The notes: generated by a model from the sequence alone, not told the origin. DNA of 64,000 bases from Phaeobacter inhibens DSM 16374 (GCF_000473105.1 NZ_KI421498.1:3081009-3145008); one strand, 5' to 3'; shown: positions 1 through 10,262, numbered from the stretch's first letter. A program made the numbers and translations.

Positions 1-176
<176 letters not shown>

Positions 177-194
177 GCTAGGGGACCCAAACCT

Positions 195-2315
195 ATGGCA
201 CGCGAATATCCGCTCGAACTATACCGTAACTTCGGTATCATGGCGCACATCGATGCAGGTAAAACCACCTGCTCCGAGCGCATCCTGTATTACACCGGCA
301 AATCCCACAACATCGGTGAGGTGCACGATGGTGCAGCCACCATGGACTGGATGGAGCAGGAGCAGGAACGCGGCATCACCATCACTTCGGCTGCGACCAC
401 CACCTTCTGGGAACGCACCGAAGACGGTGAAACTGCTGACTCGCCCAAGCACCGCCTGAACATCATCGACACCCCCGGCCACGTTGACTTCACCATCGAA
501 GTTGAGCGTTCGCTGGCGGTTCTCGACGGTGCTGTCTGTGTTCTGGACGCCAACGCTGGTGTTGAGCCCCAGACCGAAACCGTGTGGCGTCAGGCTGACC
601 GCTACAAGGTTCCGCGTATGGTGTTCGTCAACAAGATGGACAAGATCGGCGCTGACTTCTTCAACTGCGTTAACATGATCGAAGACCGTACTGGCGCCCG
701 CGCGGTTCCGGTTGGTATTCCGATCGGCGCAGAAACCGAGCTGGAAGGCCTGGTTGATCTGGTCAACATGGAAGAATGGCTGTGGCAGGGTGAAGACCTT
801 GGCGCGTCGTGGATCAAAGCTCCGATCCGTGACAGCCTGAAAGACATGGCCGACGAATGGCGCGGTAAGATGATCGAAGCGGCCGTTGAGCAAGACGACG
901 CTGCGATGGAAAACTACCTGATGGACGGCGCTGAGCCGGACGTCGCGACCCTGCGCGCTCTGCTGCGCAAGGGCACACTGGCACTGGACTTCGTTCCGGT
1001 CCTGGGTGGTTCCGCATTCAAGAACAAAGGCGTCCAGCCTCTGCTCAACGCTGTGATCGACTACCTGCCCAGCCCGCTGGACGTTGTTGATTACATGGGC
1101 TTCAAACCCGGTGATGAAACCGAAACCCGTGACATCGCCCGCCGTGCGGACGACGACATGGCGTTCTCGGGTCTGGCGTTCAAAATCATGAATGACCCCT
1201 TTGTCGGTTCGCTGACCTTCACCCGGATCTATTCCGGTGTGCTGAACAAGGGCGACACGCTGCTGAACTCGACCAAAGGTCGTAAAGAGCGCGTTGGCCG
1301 GATGATGATGATGCACTCCAACGACCGTGAGGAAATCACGGAAGCGTTTGCAGGCGACATCATCGCACTGGCAGGTCTGAAAGACACCACAACCGGTGAC
1401 ACGCTCTGCGCCGTCAACGATCCTGTGGTTCTGGAAACCATGACCTTCCCGGATCCGGTGATTGAGATCGCGGTTGAGCCGAAAACCAAGGCCGACCAGG
1501 AGAAAATGTCCCAGGGTCTGCAGCGTCTTGCTGCTGAAGATCCGTCCTTCCGCGTGGAGACCGACATCGAGTCCGGTCAGACCATCATGAAGGGCATGGG
1601 CGAACTTCACCTGGACATCCTGGTTGACCGTCTGAAGCGTGAATTCAAGGTCGAAGCCAACATCGGTGCGCCGCAGGTTGCTTATCGTGAGACCATCGGT
1701 CACGAAGTTGAACATACCTACACCCACAAGAAACAGTCGGGTGGTTCGGGTCAGTTCGGCGAAGTGAAGATGATCATCTCGCCGACAGAGCCTGGCGAAG
1801 GTTACTCCTTCGAATCCCGCATCGTTGGTGGTGCGGTTCCGAAGGAATACATCCCCGGTGTTGAAAAGGGCGTTCAGTCCGTCATGGATAGCGGCCCGCT
1901 GGCTGGCTTCCCCGTGATCGACTTCAAGGTTGCCCTGATCGACGGTAAGTTCCACGACGTTGACTCCAGCGTTCTGGCCTTCGAAATCGCAGCACGTATG
2001 TGTATGCGTGAAGGCATGCGCAAAGCTGGCGCCAAGATGCTGGAACCGATCATGAAGGTGGAAGTTATCACACCTGAGGATTACACCGGTGGCATCATCG
2101 GCGATTTGACCTCGCGTCGTGGTCAGGTGACCGGACAGGAGCCCCGCGGCAACGCAATTGCGATCGATGCATTTGTGCCGCTGGCGAACATGTTCGGCTA
2201 CATCAACACCCTGCGTTCGATGAGCTCGGGCCGCGCCCAGTTCACCATGCAGTTCGATCACTACGATCCGGTTCCGCAGAACATCTCTGACGAGATCCAG
2301 GCGAAATTCGCATAA
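195..2315 (+). CDS. fusA: Elongation factor G
   Basis: This 706-residue translational GTPase drives tRNA-mRNA translocation on the ribosome. The G1 loop AHIDAGKTT lies at residues 17-25, followed by the switch region QERGITI, the G3 motif DTPGHVDF and the G4 motif NKMD, then domains II-V ending in the usual EF-G tail ([11 protein letters not shown]). Length matches the family. The start ATG lies 18 bases after rpsG behind a GGGGA-rich spacer. It sits between rpsG and tuf as in a standard str operon. There is no sign of disruption. Confidence 0.98.
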   Translation: MAREYPLELYRNFGIMAHIDAGKTTCSERILYYTGKSHNIGEVHDGAATMDWMEQEQERGITITSAATTTFWERTEDGETADSPKHRLNIIDTPGHVDFTIEVERSLAVLDGAVCVLDANAGVEPQTETVWRQADRYKVPRMVFVNKMDKIGADFFNCVNMIEDRTGARAVPVGIPIGAETELEGLVDLVNMEEWLWQGEDLGASWIKAPIRDSLKDMADEWRGKMIEAAVEQDDAAMENYLMDGAEPDVATLRALLRKGTLALDFVPVLGGSAFKNKGVQPLLNAVIDYLPSPLDVVDYMGFKPGDETETRDIARRADDDMAFSGLAFKIMNDPFVGSLTFTRIYSGVLNKGDTLLNSTKGRKERVGRMMMMHSNDREEITEAFAGDIIALAGLKDTTTGDTLCAVNDPVVLETMTFPDPVIEIAVEPKTKADQEKMSQGLQRLAAEDPSFRVETDIESGQTIMKGMGELHLDILVDRLKREFKVEANIGAPQVAYRETIGHEVEHTYTHKKQSGGSGQFGEVKMIISPTEPGEGYSFESRIVGGAVPKEYIPGVEKGVQSVMDSGPLAGFPVIDFKVALIDGKFHDVDSSVLAFEIAARMCMREGMRKAGAKMLEPIMKVEVITPEDYTGGIIGDLTSRRGQVTGQEPRGNAIAIDAFVPLANMFGYINTLRSMSSGRAQFTMQFDHYDPVPQNISDEIQAKFA

Positions 2316-2381
2316 GCGAACAGATATTGAGGGGTTCGCGCCACGGCGCGTGCCCTTCTCAACACGAAAAGGAGGCCTCTC

Positions 2382-3557
2382 ATGGCTAAGGAAAAGTTTG
2401 AACGTACAAAACCGCACGTCAACATCGGCACCATCGGCCACGTTGACCACGGCAAGACCACGCTGACCGCAGCGATCACCAAGTATTTTGGTGACTTCAA
2501 AGCCTACGACCAGATCGATGGCGCACCTGAAGAGAAAGCGCGCGGGATCACCATCTCGACCGCGCACGTGGAATATGAGACCGAAGCCCGTCACTACGCC
2601 CACGTCGACTGCCCCGGCCACGCTGACTATGTGAAGAACATGATCACCGGTGCGGCGCAGATGGACGGCGCGATCCTGGTTGTGAACGCTGCTGACGGCC
2701 CGATGCCGCAGACCCGCGAGCACATCCTGCTGGGCCGCCAGGTTGGCATCCCGAAGATGGTCGTGTTCATGAACAAAGTGGACCAGGTTGACGACGAAGA
2801 GCTCCTGGAGCTGGTCGAAATGGAAATCCGCGAACTGCTGTCTTCCTACGACTACCCCGGCGACGATATCCCGATCGTTGCAGGTTCGGCTCTGGCGGCG
2901 ATGGAAGGCAACAAGCCTGAAATCGGCGAAGAGAAGATCAAGGAACTGATGGCGGCTGTTGACGATTACATCGACACCCCTGAGCGCGCTGTTGACCAGC
3001 CGTTCCTGATGCCGATCGAAGACGTGTTCTCGATCTCCGGTCGTGGTACCGTTGTGACCGGTCGTGTTGAGCGCGGCGTGATCAACGTTGGCGACTCGAT
3101 CGAAATCGTTGGTATCCGTGACACCTCCACCACCACCTGTACCGGTGTGGAAATGTTCCGCAAGCTGCTGGATCGTGGTGAAGCTGGCGACAACATCGGC
3201 GCGCTGCTGCGCGGTGTGGACCGTGACGGCGTTGAGCGTGGTCAGGTTCTGTGTAAGCCGGGTTCTGTGAAGCCGCACACCAAGTTCGAAGCTGAGGCCT
3301 ATATCCTCACCAAAGAAGAAGGTGGTCGTCACACCCCGTTCTTCGCGAACTACCGTCCGCAGTTCTACTTCCGCACCACCGACGTGACCGGCACCGTGAC
3401 CCTGCCTGAGGGCACCGAGATGGTTATGCCGGGCGACAACCTGAAGTTCGACGTTGAGCTGATCGCACCGATCGCGATGGAAAACGGCCTGCGTTTCGCC
3501 ATCCGCGAAGGCGGCCGCACCGTCGGCGCCGGCGTTGTGTCGAAAATCACCGACTAA
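2382..3557 (+). CDS. tuf: Elongation factor Tu
   Basis: This 391-residue GTPase delivers aminoacyl-tRNA to the ribosomal A site. The G1 loop GHVDHGKTT is at residues 19-27, followed by DCPGHADY (G3) and NKVD (G4), and then the beta-barrel domains II and III ending in the typical VGAGVVSKI tail. A perfect AGGAGG-type ribosome binding site (AAAGGAGGCC) stands before the ATG. It follows fusA by 66 bases and is closed by a strong terminator. Many proteobacteria carry a second tuf copy elsewhere; only this one is in the window. Confidence 0.98.
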   Translation: MAKEKFERTKPHVNIGTIGHVDHGKTTLTAAITKYFGDFKAYDQIDGAPEEKARGITISTAHVEYETEARHYAHVDCPGHADYVKNMITGAAQMDGAILVVNAADGPMPQTREHILLGRQVGIPKMVVFMNKVDQVDDEELLELVEMEIRELLSSYDYPGDDIPIVAGSALAAMEGNKPEIGEEKIKELMAAVDDYIDTPERAVDQPFLMPIEDVFSISGRGTVVTGRVERGVINVGDSIEIVGIRDTSTTTCTGVEMFRKLLDRGEAGDNIGALLRGVDRDGVERGQVLCKPGSVKPHTKFEAEAYILTKEEGGRHTPFFANYRPQFYFRTTDVTGTVTLPEGTEMVMPGDNLKFDVELIAPIAMENGLRFAIREGGRTVGAGVVSKITD

Positions 3558-3644
3558 GGTCGAGTTTCCATAGGAAACTCTGGCCAGTGGTGACAGCTGG
3601 TTTTCGCTAGAAAATCGCCGAGAGCCACACCGGTGAAACAAAAG

Positions 3645-3674
3645 AAAGGCCGCTCCAAACGGGGCGGCCTTTTT
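3645..3674 (+). terminator. Intrinsic terminator after tuf
   Basis: A GGCCGCTCC / GGGGCGGCC stem with an AAAC loop is followed by TTTTT. It closes the str operon before the accessory gap ahead of rpsJ. Confidence 0.85.
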
Positions 3675-3699
3675 CTATGCGCTGAGGTCGGCGGGGCAG

Positions 3700-3790
3700 A
3701 GACCGGCCAGGGGCCGGAGGCCGTCTTGCAAAAGCTCCAGCGGAGCTTTTGAGGCCGCAGGGAGCGTTAGCTCCGGGGGAGATGCAATAG
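3700..3790. repeat. Cluster of short extragenic hairpins in the tuf-rpsJ gap
   Basis: The stretch between the tuf terminator and the next gene holds back-to-back inverted repeats. The clearest is CAAAAGCTCC (3729-3738) facing GGAGCTTTTG (3742-3751) around a 3-base loop; a second is GGAGC-GTTA-GCTCC further on. They resemble REP-type intergenic palindromes rather than a terminator, because no T-run follows the second arm. I see no other gene in 3675-3875. Confidence 0.6.
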
Positions 3791-3875
3791 CGCCTGTACT
3801 CCAGGCATGGAAACACTGTCCACGCCATGCTTATGTGCAGTAAGTAGATGATTTTTCAAACTAGGTGATTGAACG

Positions 3876-4522
3876 GTGCAAAAAAGCGAACATTCATCTG
3901 AGGACATATTGCTAGGCCTCCAGTTTTGGGTGGAAGAGGCAAGCGCAGCAAGAAAAGCTGCTGCATACGTTCGGTGCTATGTAGAGGTTCAAACCGGTTA
4001 TCTGGAAGAGAAAGAGAAGTCTGGCGGCACACTTTCAGACCCACACAATAATCCAGTTGCAAGAGTAGCTTACGGTCGACTCTATGCGACGTGGCGCTAT
4101 TCTCATGCCGTGCGATTCATGACCAGAGTGGCTATGGTCTACGCGGGACTAAGAATGACCTCTACAAATTGTACAGTAGCGACGTATCCACTGGGATTGC
4201 TAGCCTCAAAATCGAGTTTAAGGATTTTGACCGACACAACGAAGAAAGACTCGATGAAATTGTATGTCTTCGTAAAAAGGCGGTAGCGCATTCAGATTTG
4301 GAGACCATTTTTAGAGAAATGGAAACCAACACAAAGGTGTCTGACGTCGTGGAGCTGGCTGAAGCTGTTGTAAGTCTCTTGGAGAAAATGTGTTCGGCAT
4401 ATCTCACTACGCGTACTCTATCCTCCGAGGAAGCGCGCTCCTTGATCATTCACCATGAAGTGCATGCGGCCCATGATGCAAGAAAATTTTGGGAACATAA
4501 TTTTGCTCGTTGGGCAAAGTAG
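3876..4522 (+). pseudogene. Frameshifted hypothetical gene, HEPN/AbiU2-like
   Basis: Two overlapping reading frames seem to be halves of one gene of roughly 215 codons. Frame 3 runs from the ATG at 3876 with a sensible N-terminal half (ILLGLQFWVEEASAARKAAAYVRCYVEV). The plausible continuation (TKNDLYKLYSS, then FDRHNEERLDEIVCL) is in frame 2 and ends at 4522, so a -1 shift is needed somewhere around 4091-4190. The second half contains RKKAVAHSD, which fits the Rx4-6H signature of HEPN nucleases, and the size fits AbiU2-type HEPN proteins; that family link is inference. The region is AT-richer than the ribosomal genes on both sides. It could be a real pseudogene, a sequencing error, or two separate small ORFs. 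Confidence 0.5.
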
Positions 4523-4651
4523 TTGCTCTTTCATCTCGACTTAACAAACCCAAACCCGTCGCCCGCCCCAAACGCAAACGTCTCGGTGCGGAACCCCTTG
4601 CCACACACGGCTATCAGGCGTATACGGCGCCATCCCGCTCTGCGGGGATGA

Positions 4652-4673
4652 GGCGGGGTGATTCCCGCCTTTT
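4652..4673 (+). terminator. Terminator-like hairpin in the rpsJ leader
   Basis: GGCGGG (4652-4657) and CCCGCC (4664-4669) form a 6-bp stem with a 6-base loop, followed directly by TTTT. It lies about 65 bases before rpsJ, just after another imperfect hairpin (CATCCC-GGGATG arms at 4631-4650). It may end transcription of the upstream broken gene or attenuate the S10 operon. Confidence 0.5.
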
Positions 4674-4738
4674 GGGTTCGATGAGGGTGCGCGGTGGTCG
4701 CTTGCCCTCCTCTCAACCCCAACGCCTGAAAAAAAGGC

Positions 4739-5059
4739 ATGACTATGCAAAGCCAAAATATCCGTATCCGGCTGAAGGCATTCGACTTCCGCGTACTGGA
4801 CGCCAGCACGCAGGAAATCGTGAACACTGCCAAGCGGACCGGCGCGCAGGTGCGCGGCCCGATCCCCCTGCCGAACAAGATTGAGAAATTCACCGTTCTG
4901 CGTGGCCCGCACGTTGACAAGAAATCTCGTGACCAGTTCGAGATCCGCACCCACAAGCGGCTCCTGGACATCGTTGATCCGACCCCCCAGACCGTGGACG
5001 CGCTGATGAAGCTCGACCTCGCCGCTGGTGTGGACGTCGAAATCAAGCTGCAATCCTAA
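4739..5059 (+). CDS. rpsJ: 30S ribosomal protein S10
   Basis: S10 is a head protein of the small subunit and also the NusE antitermination factor. The sequence [20 protein letters not shown] and the later [25 protein letters not shown] are diagnostic. The frame opens M-T-M-QSQN, so the start may be the ATG at 4739 or the one at 4745. The purine-rich AAAAAAAGG just upstream is better spaced for 4745, while the three-residue lead is common in relatives. It is the first gene of the S10 block, 17 bases before rplC. Confidence 0.95.
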   Translation: MTMQSQNIRIRLKAFDFRVLDASTQEIVNTAKRTGAQVRGPIPLPNKIEKFTVLRGPHVDKKSRDQFEIRTHKRLLDIVDPTPQTVDALMKLDLAAGVDVEIKLQS

Positions 5060-5076
5060 GATCGGAGGGTAAACAT

Positions 5077-5790
5077 ATGCGCTCTGGTATTATCGCAAAG
5101 AAAGTCGGCATGACCCGGCTGTTCCTCGAAGACGGCAAGCAGGTTCCTGTGACCGTTCTTCAGCTGGACGGCCTGCAAGTGACCGCACAGCGCACCGAGG
5201 AAAAAGACGGCTACACCGCCGTTCAGCTCGGTGCAGGTTCGGCCAAGGTCAAGCGCGTCTCCAAAGCCATGCGCGGCCACTTCGCAGCAGCGAAGGTTGA
5301 GCCCAAGCGCAAGCTGGTTGAATTCCGCGTGCCTGCGGACGCCCTGATCGAAGTGGGTGCGGAAATCTCCGCCGAGCACTTCCTCGAAGGTCAGAAGGTT
5401 GACGTGACCGGCACCTCCATCGGTAAAGGTTTTGCCGGTGCGATGAAGCGCTGGAACTTTGGTGGTCTGCGCGCCTCGCACGGTGTGTCGATCTCCCACC
5501 GTTCCCACGGTTCGACCGGTCAGTGTCAGGATCCCGGCAAGGTTTTCAAAGGCAAGAAAATGGCCGGCCACATGGGTGCTGCCCGCGTGACCACTCAGAA
5601 CCTTGAAGTCGTCAAGACCGATGCCGATCGTGGCCTGATCATGATCAAAGGCGCCGTTCCCGGCTCCAAAGGTGGCTGGGTCACCGTTAAAGACGCCGTG
5701 AAAAAGAAAGCCCCCGAAGGTCTGCCCTATCCGGCAGCTCTGAAGTCGGCTGCAGCGGAAGAAGTCTCCGCGGAAGGTGGTGAAGCATGA
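5077..5790 (+). CDS. rplC: 50S ribosomal protein L3
   Basis: L3 is an early-assembly protein that binds near the 3' end of 23S rRNA. The central signature ([15 protein letters not shown], then [16 protein letters not shown]) is intact, including the GQCQDPG glutamine that PrmB methylates in E. coli. At 237 residues it is longer than E. coli L3 because of an Ala/Glu-rich C-terminal tail ([13 protein letters not shown]), as in many alphaproteobacteria. A GGAGGG ribosome binding site precedes the ATG. Its stop overlaps the rplD start (ATGA), implying translational coupling. Confidence 0.97.
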   Translation: MRSGIIAKKVGMTRLFLEDGKQVPVTVLQLDGLQVTAQRTEEKDGYTAVQLGAGSAKVKRVSKAMRGHFAAAKVEPKRKLVEFRVPADALIEVGAEISAEHFLEGQKVDVTGTSIGKGFAGAMKRWNFGGLRASHGVSISHRSHGSTGQCQDPGKVFKGKKMAGHMGAARVTTQNLEVVKTDADRGLIMIKGAVPGSKGGWVTVKDAVKKKAPEGLPYPAALKSAAAEEVSAEGGEA

Positions 5791-6404
5791 AACTTGATGT
5801 GATCAAACTGGACGGCGGCAAAGCCGGCGACATCGAGCTGGATGCAGAGCTGTTCGGCCTCGAGCCGCGCACCGACATCCTGCACCGTGTGGTGCGCTGG
5901 CAGCGTAACAACGCGCAGGCCGGCACGCACAAGGTCAAGACGCGGTCCGAGACCTCCTACTCGACCAAGAAGATCTATCGCCAAAAAGGCACTGGTGGCG
6001 CACGTCACGGTGACCGTAACGCGCCGATCTTCCGCAAGGGTGGTATCTACAAGGGTCCGACCCCGCGTTCGCACGGCCACGATCTGACCAAGAAATTCCG
6101 CAAGCTGGGTCTGCGCCACGCGCTGTCCGCCAAAGCAAAAGCGGGTGAACTGGTCGTTATTGAAAACGCCGATTCCGCAGGCAAGACAGCCGCTCTGGCC
6201 AAGCAGGTCAAGGACCTGGGCTGGAAGCGCGCGCTGGTCATCGATGGTGCATCCGTGGACGAGGGCTTCGCCCGCGCCGCGCGCAACATCGAAGGTCTGG
6301 ATATCCTGCCGACAATGGGCGCAAACGTCTATGACATCCTGAAGCGTGACACCCTGGTGCTCACCAAAGCAGGTGTCGAAGCACTGGAGGCTCGCCTGAA
6401 ATGA
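5787..6404 (+). CDS. rplD: 50S ribosomal protein L4
   Basis: This 205-residue L4 lines the peptide exit tunnel. The long basic loop [28 protein letters not shown] at about residues 53-80, with its GTGxARHG core, is the family signature. It starts inside the rplC stop codon and ends overlapping the rplW start by four bases. In E. coli L4 autoregulates the S10 operon through the leader; whether that happens here is not visible. Confidence 0.97.
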   Translation: MKLDVIKLDGGKAGDIELDAELFGLEPRTDILHRVVRWQRNNAQAGTHKVKTRSETSYSTKKIYRQKGTGGARHGDRNAPIFRKGGIYKGPTPRSHGHDLTKKFRKLGLRHALSAKAKAGELVVIENADSAGKTAALAKQVKDLGWKRALVIDGASVDEGFARAARNIEGLDILPTMGANVYDILKRDTLVLTKAGVEALEARLK

Positions 6405-6697
6405 GCGCGAAGGCAGAACACTACGACGTGATCCGCAAGCCGATCATCACCGAAAAAGCAACCATGGCATCCGAAACCGGTGCAGTGGTGTTTGAAGTGG
6501 CGATCGACTCCAACAAGCCCCAGATCAAAGAAGCCGTCGAGGCGCTCTTTGGTGTGAAGGTCAAAGCGGTCAACACCACCATCACCAAGGGCAAGGTCAA
6601 GCGTTTCCGCGGCCAGATCGGCCGTCGCAAGGACGTGAAAAAAGCCTATGTGACCCTGGAAGAAGGCAACACCATCGACGTGTCCACCGGACTCTGA
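6401..6697 (+). CDS. rplW: 50S ribosomal protein L23
   Basis: L23 sits at the tunnel exit and docks trigger factor and the signal recognition particle. The 98-residue product has the typical [11 protein letters not shown] opening, the [19 protein letters not shown] segment and the [12 protein letters not shown]-terminal part. It overlaps rplD by an ATGA and is followed after about 24 bases by an intrinsic terminator, so rplB is not simply downstream in the same transcript. Confidence 0.96.
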   Translation: MSAKAEHYDVIRKPIITEKATMASETGAVVFEVAIDSNKPQIKEAVEALFGVKVKAVNTTITKGKVKRFRGQIGRRKDVKKAYVTLEEGNTIDVSTGL

Positions 6698-6720
6698 GAT
6701 CTGTTTGTCTGAGACTTAAG

Positions 6721-6749
6721 AAGGCCCCTGCGAAAGCGGGGGCCTTTTT
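6721..6749 (+). terminator. Intrinsic terminator after rplW
   Basis: AAGGCCCC and GGGGCCTT arms, extended by GC pairs around a GAAA loop, end in TTTTT. It splits the S10 cluster between rplW and rplB. Confidence 0.85.
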
Positions 6750-6864
6750 CGTTGGTGAATACTGCGAAGGTCAGCGCCTGACCCAGGGTGGGCGTGATGC
6801 GCCCTCCCGTTTCGCCAAAGGCAAGCCCGTGGTGTGACGGGGAGGGGCAGGCCACCGCGCCAGC

Positions 6865-6894
6865 GTCATGCCGAAGGCATGCCTCCGGCATGAC
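6865..6894. repeat. REP-like palindrome in the rplW-rplB gap
   Basis: GTCATGCCG (6865-6873) faces CGGCATGAC (6886-6894); the 12 bases between them themselves contain the palindrome AGGCATGCCT. No T-run follows. The rest of 6750-7042 shows no convincing gene. Confidence 0.6.
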
Positions 6895-7042
6895 CCGCCC
6901 CCATGGGGCGGCGCTTTCGCTGATGCTGTGCCTGTCGGTGAGCTTCTACGGATTTGGCGGGATAAACTGCCAAACGTGGGCGTTGAGAGAGCCACCCCGC
7001 GTGATGGCGCTGGCGCGGCTTGCAGGGAATCGCATCGCCTAC

Positions 7043-8434
7043 CTATTCACTGAATAGTACGCTTCTATAGGCCTTTACAATTGGATGTAGCTGTACTCGA
7101 TTGTTAACAGCGTCATCTTCGTGAAGTTCTCTTAGGGAAAGAAGGAAGCACAGCGCTTCCATTGCTTCAGTTGCGTCGAGAAGCTCCTTTGAGGAGCCGC
7201 TCGGGGAAGTGTCCAAGTAACCGTGAGCTGCGGGGTTGCGAAACTTATACGCCTTTTTCAGATGTGAAAGGGTTGGATCAATTCCTTGGGGTAATCCTAT
7301 TCTGCCCCACGCGTGCGTTATCAGTCGAGAAAACCTGGTAGACCTGCTTTCCTCCCGAATTCTGGACAAGGCGTTAGGGATCCGATGCTCCATGTGTGAA
7401 AGACCGAGTTCCTCAGCCTTTAAGCAAGCAGCCTTAGCGATCTCGTTAATATGTGTCTTGTCGATTGATTTTTGGGCCTTCGCGGTGGGTATTTCTTCAA
7501 GCCATTTGCATGCATTTAAAAGCCGTTGCTCTCCGGAAGTGCGCTGCATCCCAAAAGCACCCATTGCCAAAGCGTACGTTCCGTACCAATTGTCAGAGCG
7601 GGAGATCCATTTGGTCAACGCTGCGCTGAGGAGTTCAATTTCGTGCTTATTATGGCAATTGAAGGGAGAGATGATTCTTTGCGTGACCTCGTCGCGTACA
7701 CTTTCTGCGCTTTGAAGTTGAAAAACCTGAAACGATGTCTGAAAAGTACCATCCTTGTTTGCCGCCTCGATGTCCGCGAGGGAGAGTTTGCTTATTCTGA
7801 CATTTTGGGCTGAAAGGTGAACTCCGAGGTTCAGAGAGCAAAACGCGACTATACAGTTGATTATACGGCGGTAGTCCATCAGGTCTACTGGGCGATCAAA
7901 ATCCACTGTGAAGTGGGGTTTAAAATTGCTGAGTAGGCCAGTGAGCCGGTCGTATTTTGCGGAGTAGGCGACAACTACACTAAGGTTTCCTGTATGGATT
8001 TTGAATAGTTCCCGGCTGCATGAGGCTGTTTCCGGATTTTTCAGAAGCTGGAACTTTTCCTTGTTTTCAAAAATCGTTGAAGCGCCGGGAATAGCGAATG
8101 ACAGGCTGCGAACGGGCTCTGTAAGTAGCCAAGCTTCGGGGCCTTCTAGTGCTAGATTGGCTTGAATGTTGTTCGAATGTACGGCCTCTGGAATTCTGTC
8201 CTGAAAAGAGAGGCGCTTGGCGGGGGAAGGGAAAAGCTGAAAGAGAGAAATCGTGCTAAGCCTAGCAGATTTTAGAGTGAGTGTGTCGTCGCTCTGCAGC
8301 TCTATTGGCCTATCAAACGAATAAAGTGTAGTCTCAATTCTTTCCCTGTCTGCCACAAAATTGCCTGTGAATGTTTGTCCACTTATAATGGTTTGGCAGA
8401 AGGTGTTGAGTTCGCCGCTCTTGAAGTTCATCAT
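7043..8434 (-). CDS. HEPN-domain protein, possibly ApeA-like defence RNase
   Basis: This 463-residue protein is the only gene opposing the ribosomal genes in the rplW-rplB gap. Its last ~140 residues are helical and include KFRNPAAHGYL, with R399 and H404 in the Rx4H arrangement that forms the catalytic pair of HEPN ribonucleases. The first ~250 residues look like a mixed beta-rich domain (FTGNFVADRERIETTLYSFDRP). That layout recalls ApeA-type antiphage proteins, which join an ApeA N-terminal domain to a HEPN domain; this assignment is inference from layout, not a search. There are no membrane segments or signal peptide. A GAGAGA site precedes the ATG (8434, with a second ATG at 8431). The gene is clearly AT-richer than the flanking ribosomal genes, suggesting transfer. 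Function is unproven. Confidence 0.75.
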   Translation of the reverse strand: MMNFKSGELNTFCQTIISGQTFTGNFVADRERIETTLYSFDRPIELQSDDTLTLKSARLSTISLFQLFPSPAKRLSFQDRIPEAVHSNNIQANLALEGPEAWLLTEPVRSLSFAIPGASTIFENKEKFQLLKNPETASCSRELFKIHTGNLSVVVAYSAKYDRLTGLLSNFKPHFTVDFDRPVDLMDYRRIINCIVAFCSLNLGVHLSAQNVRISKLSLADIEAANKDGTFQTSFQVFQLQSAESVRDEVTQRIISPFNCHNKHEIELLSAALTKWISRSDNWYGTYALAMGAFGMQRTSGEQRLLNACKWLEEIPTAKAQKSIDKTHINEIAKAACLKAEELGLSHMEHRIPNALSRIREESRSTRFSRLITHAWGRIGLPQGIDPTLSHLKKAYKFRNPAAHGYLDTSPSGSSKELLDATEAMEALCFLLSLRELHEDDAVNNRVQLHPIVKAYRSVLFSE

Positions 8435-8568
8435 TCTCTCACTGATCTAAGCCCGTGGGTGTTTGGAACCATGATTTCTATTCATGTTCAAGTTGTGCGC
8501 GAAAACCGCAATTTGAATCACCCATTGCCACCCCTCCCATCCTCTGCTAAGCCGCACCAATCCTGACG

Positions 8569-8640
8569 ACCCCGGATTCGCTCCGGGGTTATTACGTTTG
8601 TCGGGATGTTCGAACCTGGGGACCTTCGGGGCCCTATAAT
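8569..8640 (+). promoter_or_regulatory. rplB leader: hairpin and TATAAT box
   Basis: ACCCCGGA (8569-8576) and TCCGGGGT (8582-8589) form a perfect 8-bp hairpin, which may terminate incoming transcription weakly. A consensus TATAAT at 8635-8640 stands about 115 bases before rplB and may be its -10 box; no good -35 lies at the usual spacing, so the promoter call is tentative. The rest of 8435-8753 holds no convincing gene. Confidence 0.35.
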
Positions 8641-8753
8641 CTGGCCACCCTAGTAGGGCGTCTCATTGTGGGACAACCGGGCGGGGGGCTTACACATAGC
8701 GGGCCCAAAGACAAAAACCTAAGGGTCTGCACGCTAAACGGAAGACAGAAAGC

Positions 8754-9596
8754 ATGGCACTCAAGTCGTATAAGCCGACGACGCCGGGCCAGCGTGGGCT
8801 GGTTCTGATCGACCGTTCGGAGCTTTGGAAAGGGCGTCCGGTCAAATCTCTCACTGAGGGTCTGACCAAATCGGGCGGCCGGAACAACACCGGACGGATC
8901 ACTTCACGTCGTCGTGGCGGCGGCGCAAAGCGTCTCTACCGGATCGTTGACTTCAAACGGAACAAATTTGATGTCGCGGCAACCGTTGAACGGATCGAAT
9001 ATGACCCGAACCGGACCGCATTCATCGCGCTGATCAAATACGAAGACGGCGAGCAGGCCTATATCCTCGCTCCGCAGCGTCTGGCAGTTGGTGACAAAGT
9101 CGTTGCATCCGCAAAGGCCGACATCAAGCCGGGCAACGCAATGCCGTTCTCGGGCATGCCGATCGGTACCATCGTTCACAACATCGAAATGAAGCCCGGC
9201 AAAGGCGGCCAGATCGCCCGTGCAGCCGGTACTTACGCTCAGTTCGTTGGTCGTGATGGTGGCTACGCTCAGATCCGCCTGTCCTCGGGCGAACTGCGCC
9301 TGGTTCGTCAGGAATGCATGGCCACCGTTGGTGCGGTCAGCAACCCCGACAACTCGAACCAGAACTTTGGTAAAGCCGGCCGTATGCGCCACAAGGGCAA
9401 GCGTCCTTCTGTGCGTGGTGTGGTTATGAACCCGATCGACCACCCGCACGGTGGTGGTGAAGGTCGTACCTCCGGTGGCCGTCACCCCGTGACACCCTGG
9501 GGTAAGCCGACCAAAGGCAAGCGTACCCGCAACAAAAACAAAGCGTCGCAAAAGCTTATCATCCGCTCGCGCCACGCCAAGAAGAAGGGACGTTAA
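8754..9596 (+). CDS. rplB: 50S ribosomal protein L2
   Basis: L2 is essential for subunit joining and peptidyl transferase activity. The 280-residue product opens [14 protein letters not shown], has the [15 protein letters not shown]-binding stretch at about residues 50-62, and ends with the highly conserved [17 protein letters not shown] region that contains the functionally important histidine. It begins a second S10 sub-block after the accessory gap and is followed three bases later by rpsS. Confidence 0.97.
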   Translation: MALKSYKPTTPGQRGLVLIDRSELWKGRPVKSLTEGLTKSGGRNNTGRITSRRRGGGAKRLYRIVDFKRNKFDVAATVERIEYDPNRTAFIALIKYEDGEQAYILAPQRLAVGDKVVASAKADIKPGNAMPFSGMPIGTIVHNIEMKPGKGGQIARAAGTYAQFVGRDGGYAQIRLSSGELRLVRQECMATVGAVSNPDNSNQNFGKAGRMRHKGKRPSVRGVVMNPIDHPHGGGEGRTSGGRHPVTPWGKPTKGKRTRNKNKASQKLIIRSRHAKKKGR

Positions 9597-9599
9597 TCT

Positions 9600-9878
9600 A
9601 TGTCTCGCTCTGTATGGAAAGGCCCCTTTGTCGATGCTTACGTGCTGAAAAAAGCCGAAGCAGCGCGCGAGTCGGGCCGCAACGAAGTCATCAAGATCTG
9701 GTCGCGTCGTTCCACCATTCTGCCCCAGTTCGTGGGTCTGACATTTGGTGTGTACAACGGTCAGAAGCACATTCCCGTCAACGTCTCGGAAGACATGATC
9801 GGTCAGAAGTTCGGTGAATACTCCCCGACTCGGACCTATTACGGTCACGCTGCGGACAAAAAAGCGAAGCGGAAGTAA
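9600..9878 (+). CDS. rpsS: 30S ribosomal protein S19
   Basis: This 92-residue S19 belongs to the small-subunit head. The sequence [11 protein letters not shown] at the start and [22 protein letters not shown] in the middle are typical, as is the basic tail DKKAKRK. It is packed tightly between rplB and rplV. Confidence 0.96.
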   Translation: MSRSVWKGPFVDAYVLKKAEAARESGRNEVIKIWSRRSTILPQFVGLTFGVYNGQKHIPVNVSEDMIGQKFGEYSPTRTYYGHAADKKAKRK

Positions 9879-9881
9879 GTC

Positions 9882-10262
9882 ATGGGCAAGGCAAAAAATC
9901 CCCGCCGCGTGGCAGACAACGAAGCAATGGCAAAACTGCGCATGCTCCGTACCTCCCCGCAGAAACTGAACCTCGTCGCCGGCATGATCCGTGGCAAGAA
10001 AGTTGAGAAGGCTCTGACCGACCTGACTTTCTCCAACAAACGGGTCGCGCAGGACGTGAAGAAATGCCTTCAGTCCGCGATTGCGAACGCCGAGAACAAC
10101 CATAACCTGGACGTCGATGAACTGATCGTTGCCGAGGCTTATGTGGGTAAGAACCTGACCATGAAACGCGGCCGTCCTCGTGCCCGTGGCCGGTTTGGCA
10201 AAATCCTCAAGCCGTTTTCGGAGATCACCATCAAGGTGCGTCAAGTTGAGGAGCAAGCCTAA
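9882..10262 (+). CDS. rplV: 50S ribosomal protein L22
   Basis: L22 has a globular body and a beta-hairpin reaching into the exit tunnel. The 126-residue product has [18 protein letters not shown] near the start and the tunnel-loop stretch [15 protein letters not shown] near the end, where macrolide-resistance changes occur in other bacteria. Its stop codon shares one base with the start of rpsC. Confidence 0.96.
   Translation: MGKAKNPRRVADNEAMAKLRMLRTSPQKLNLVAGMIRGKKVEKALTDLTFSNKRVAQDVKKCLQSAIANAENNHNLDVDELIVAEAYVGKNLTMKRGRPRARGRFGKILKPFSEITIKVRQVEEQA

Noticed and set aside
219-3641. A 1140-codon open frame on the - strand across fusA and tuf
   Set aside because: It is antisense to two highly conserved genes, has no family resemblance or ribosome binding site, and arises from the strong codon bias of high-GC ribosomal genes.
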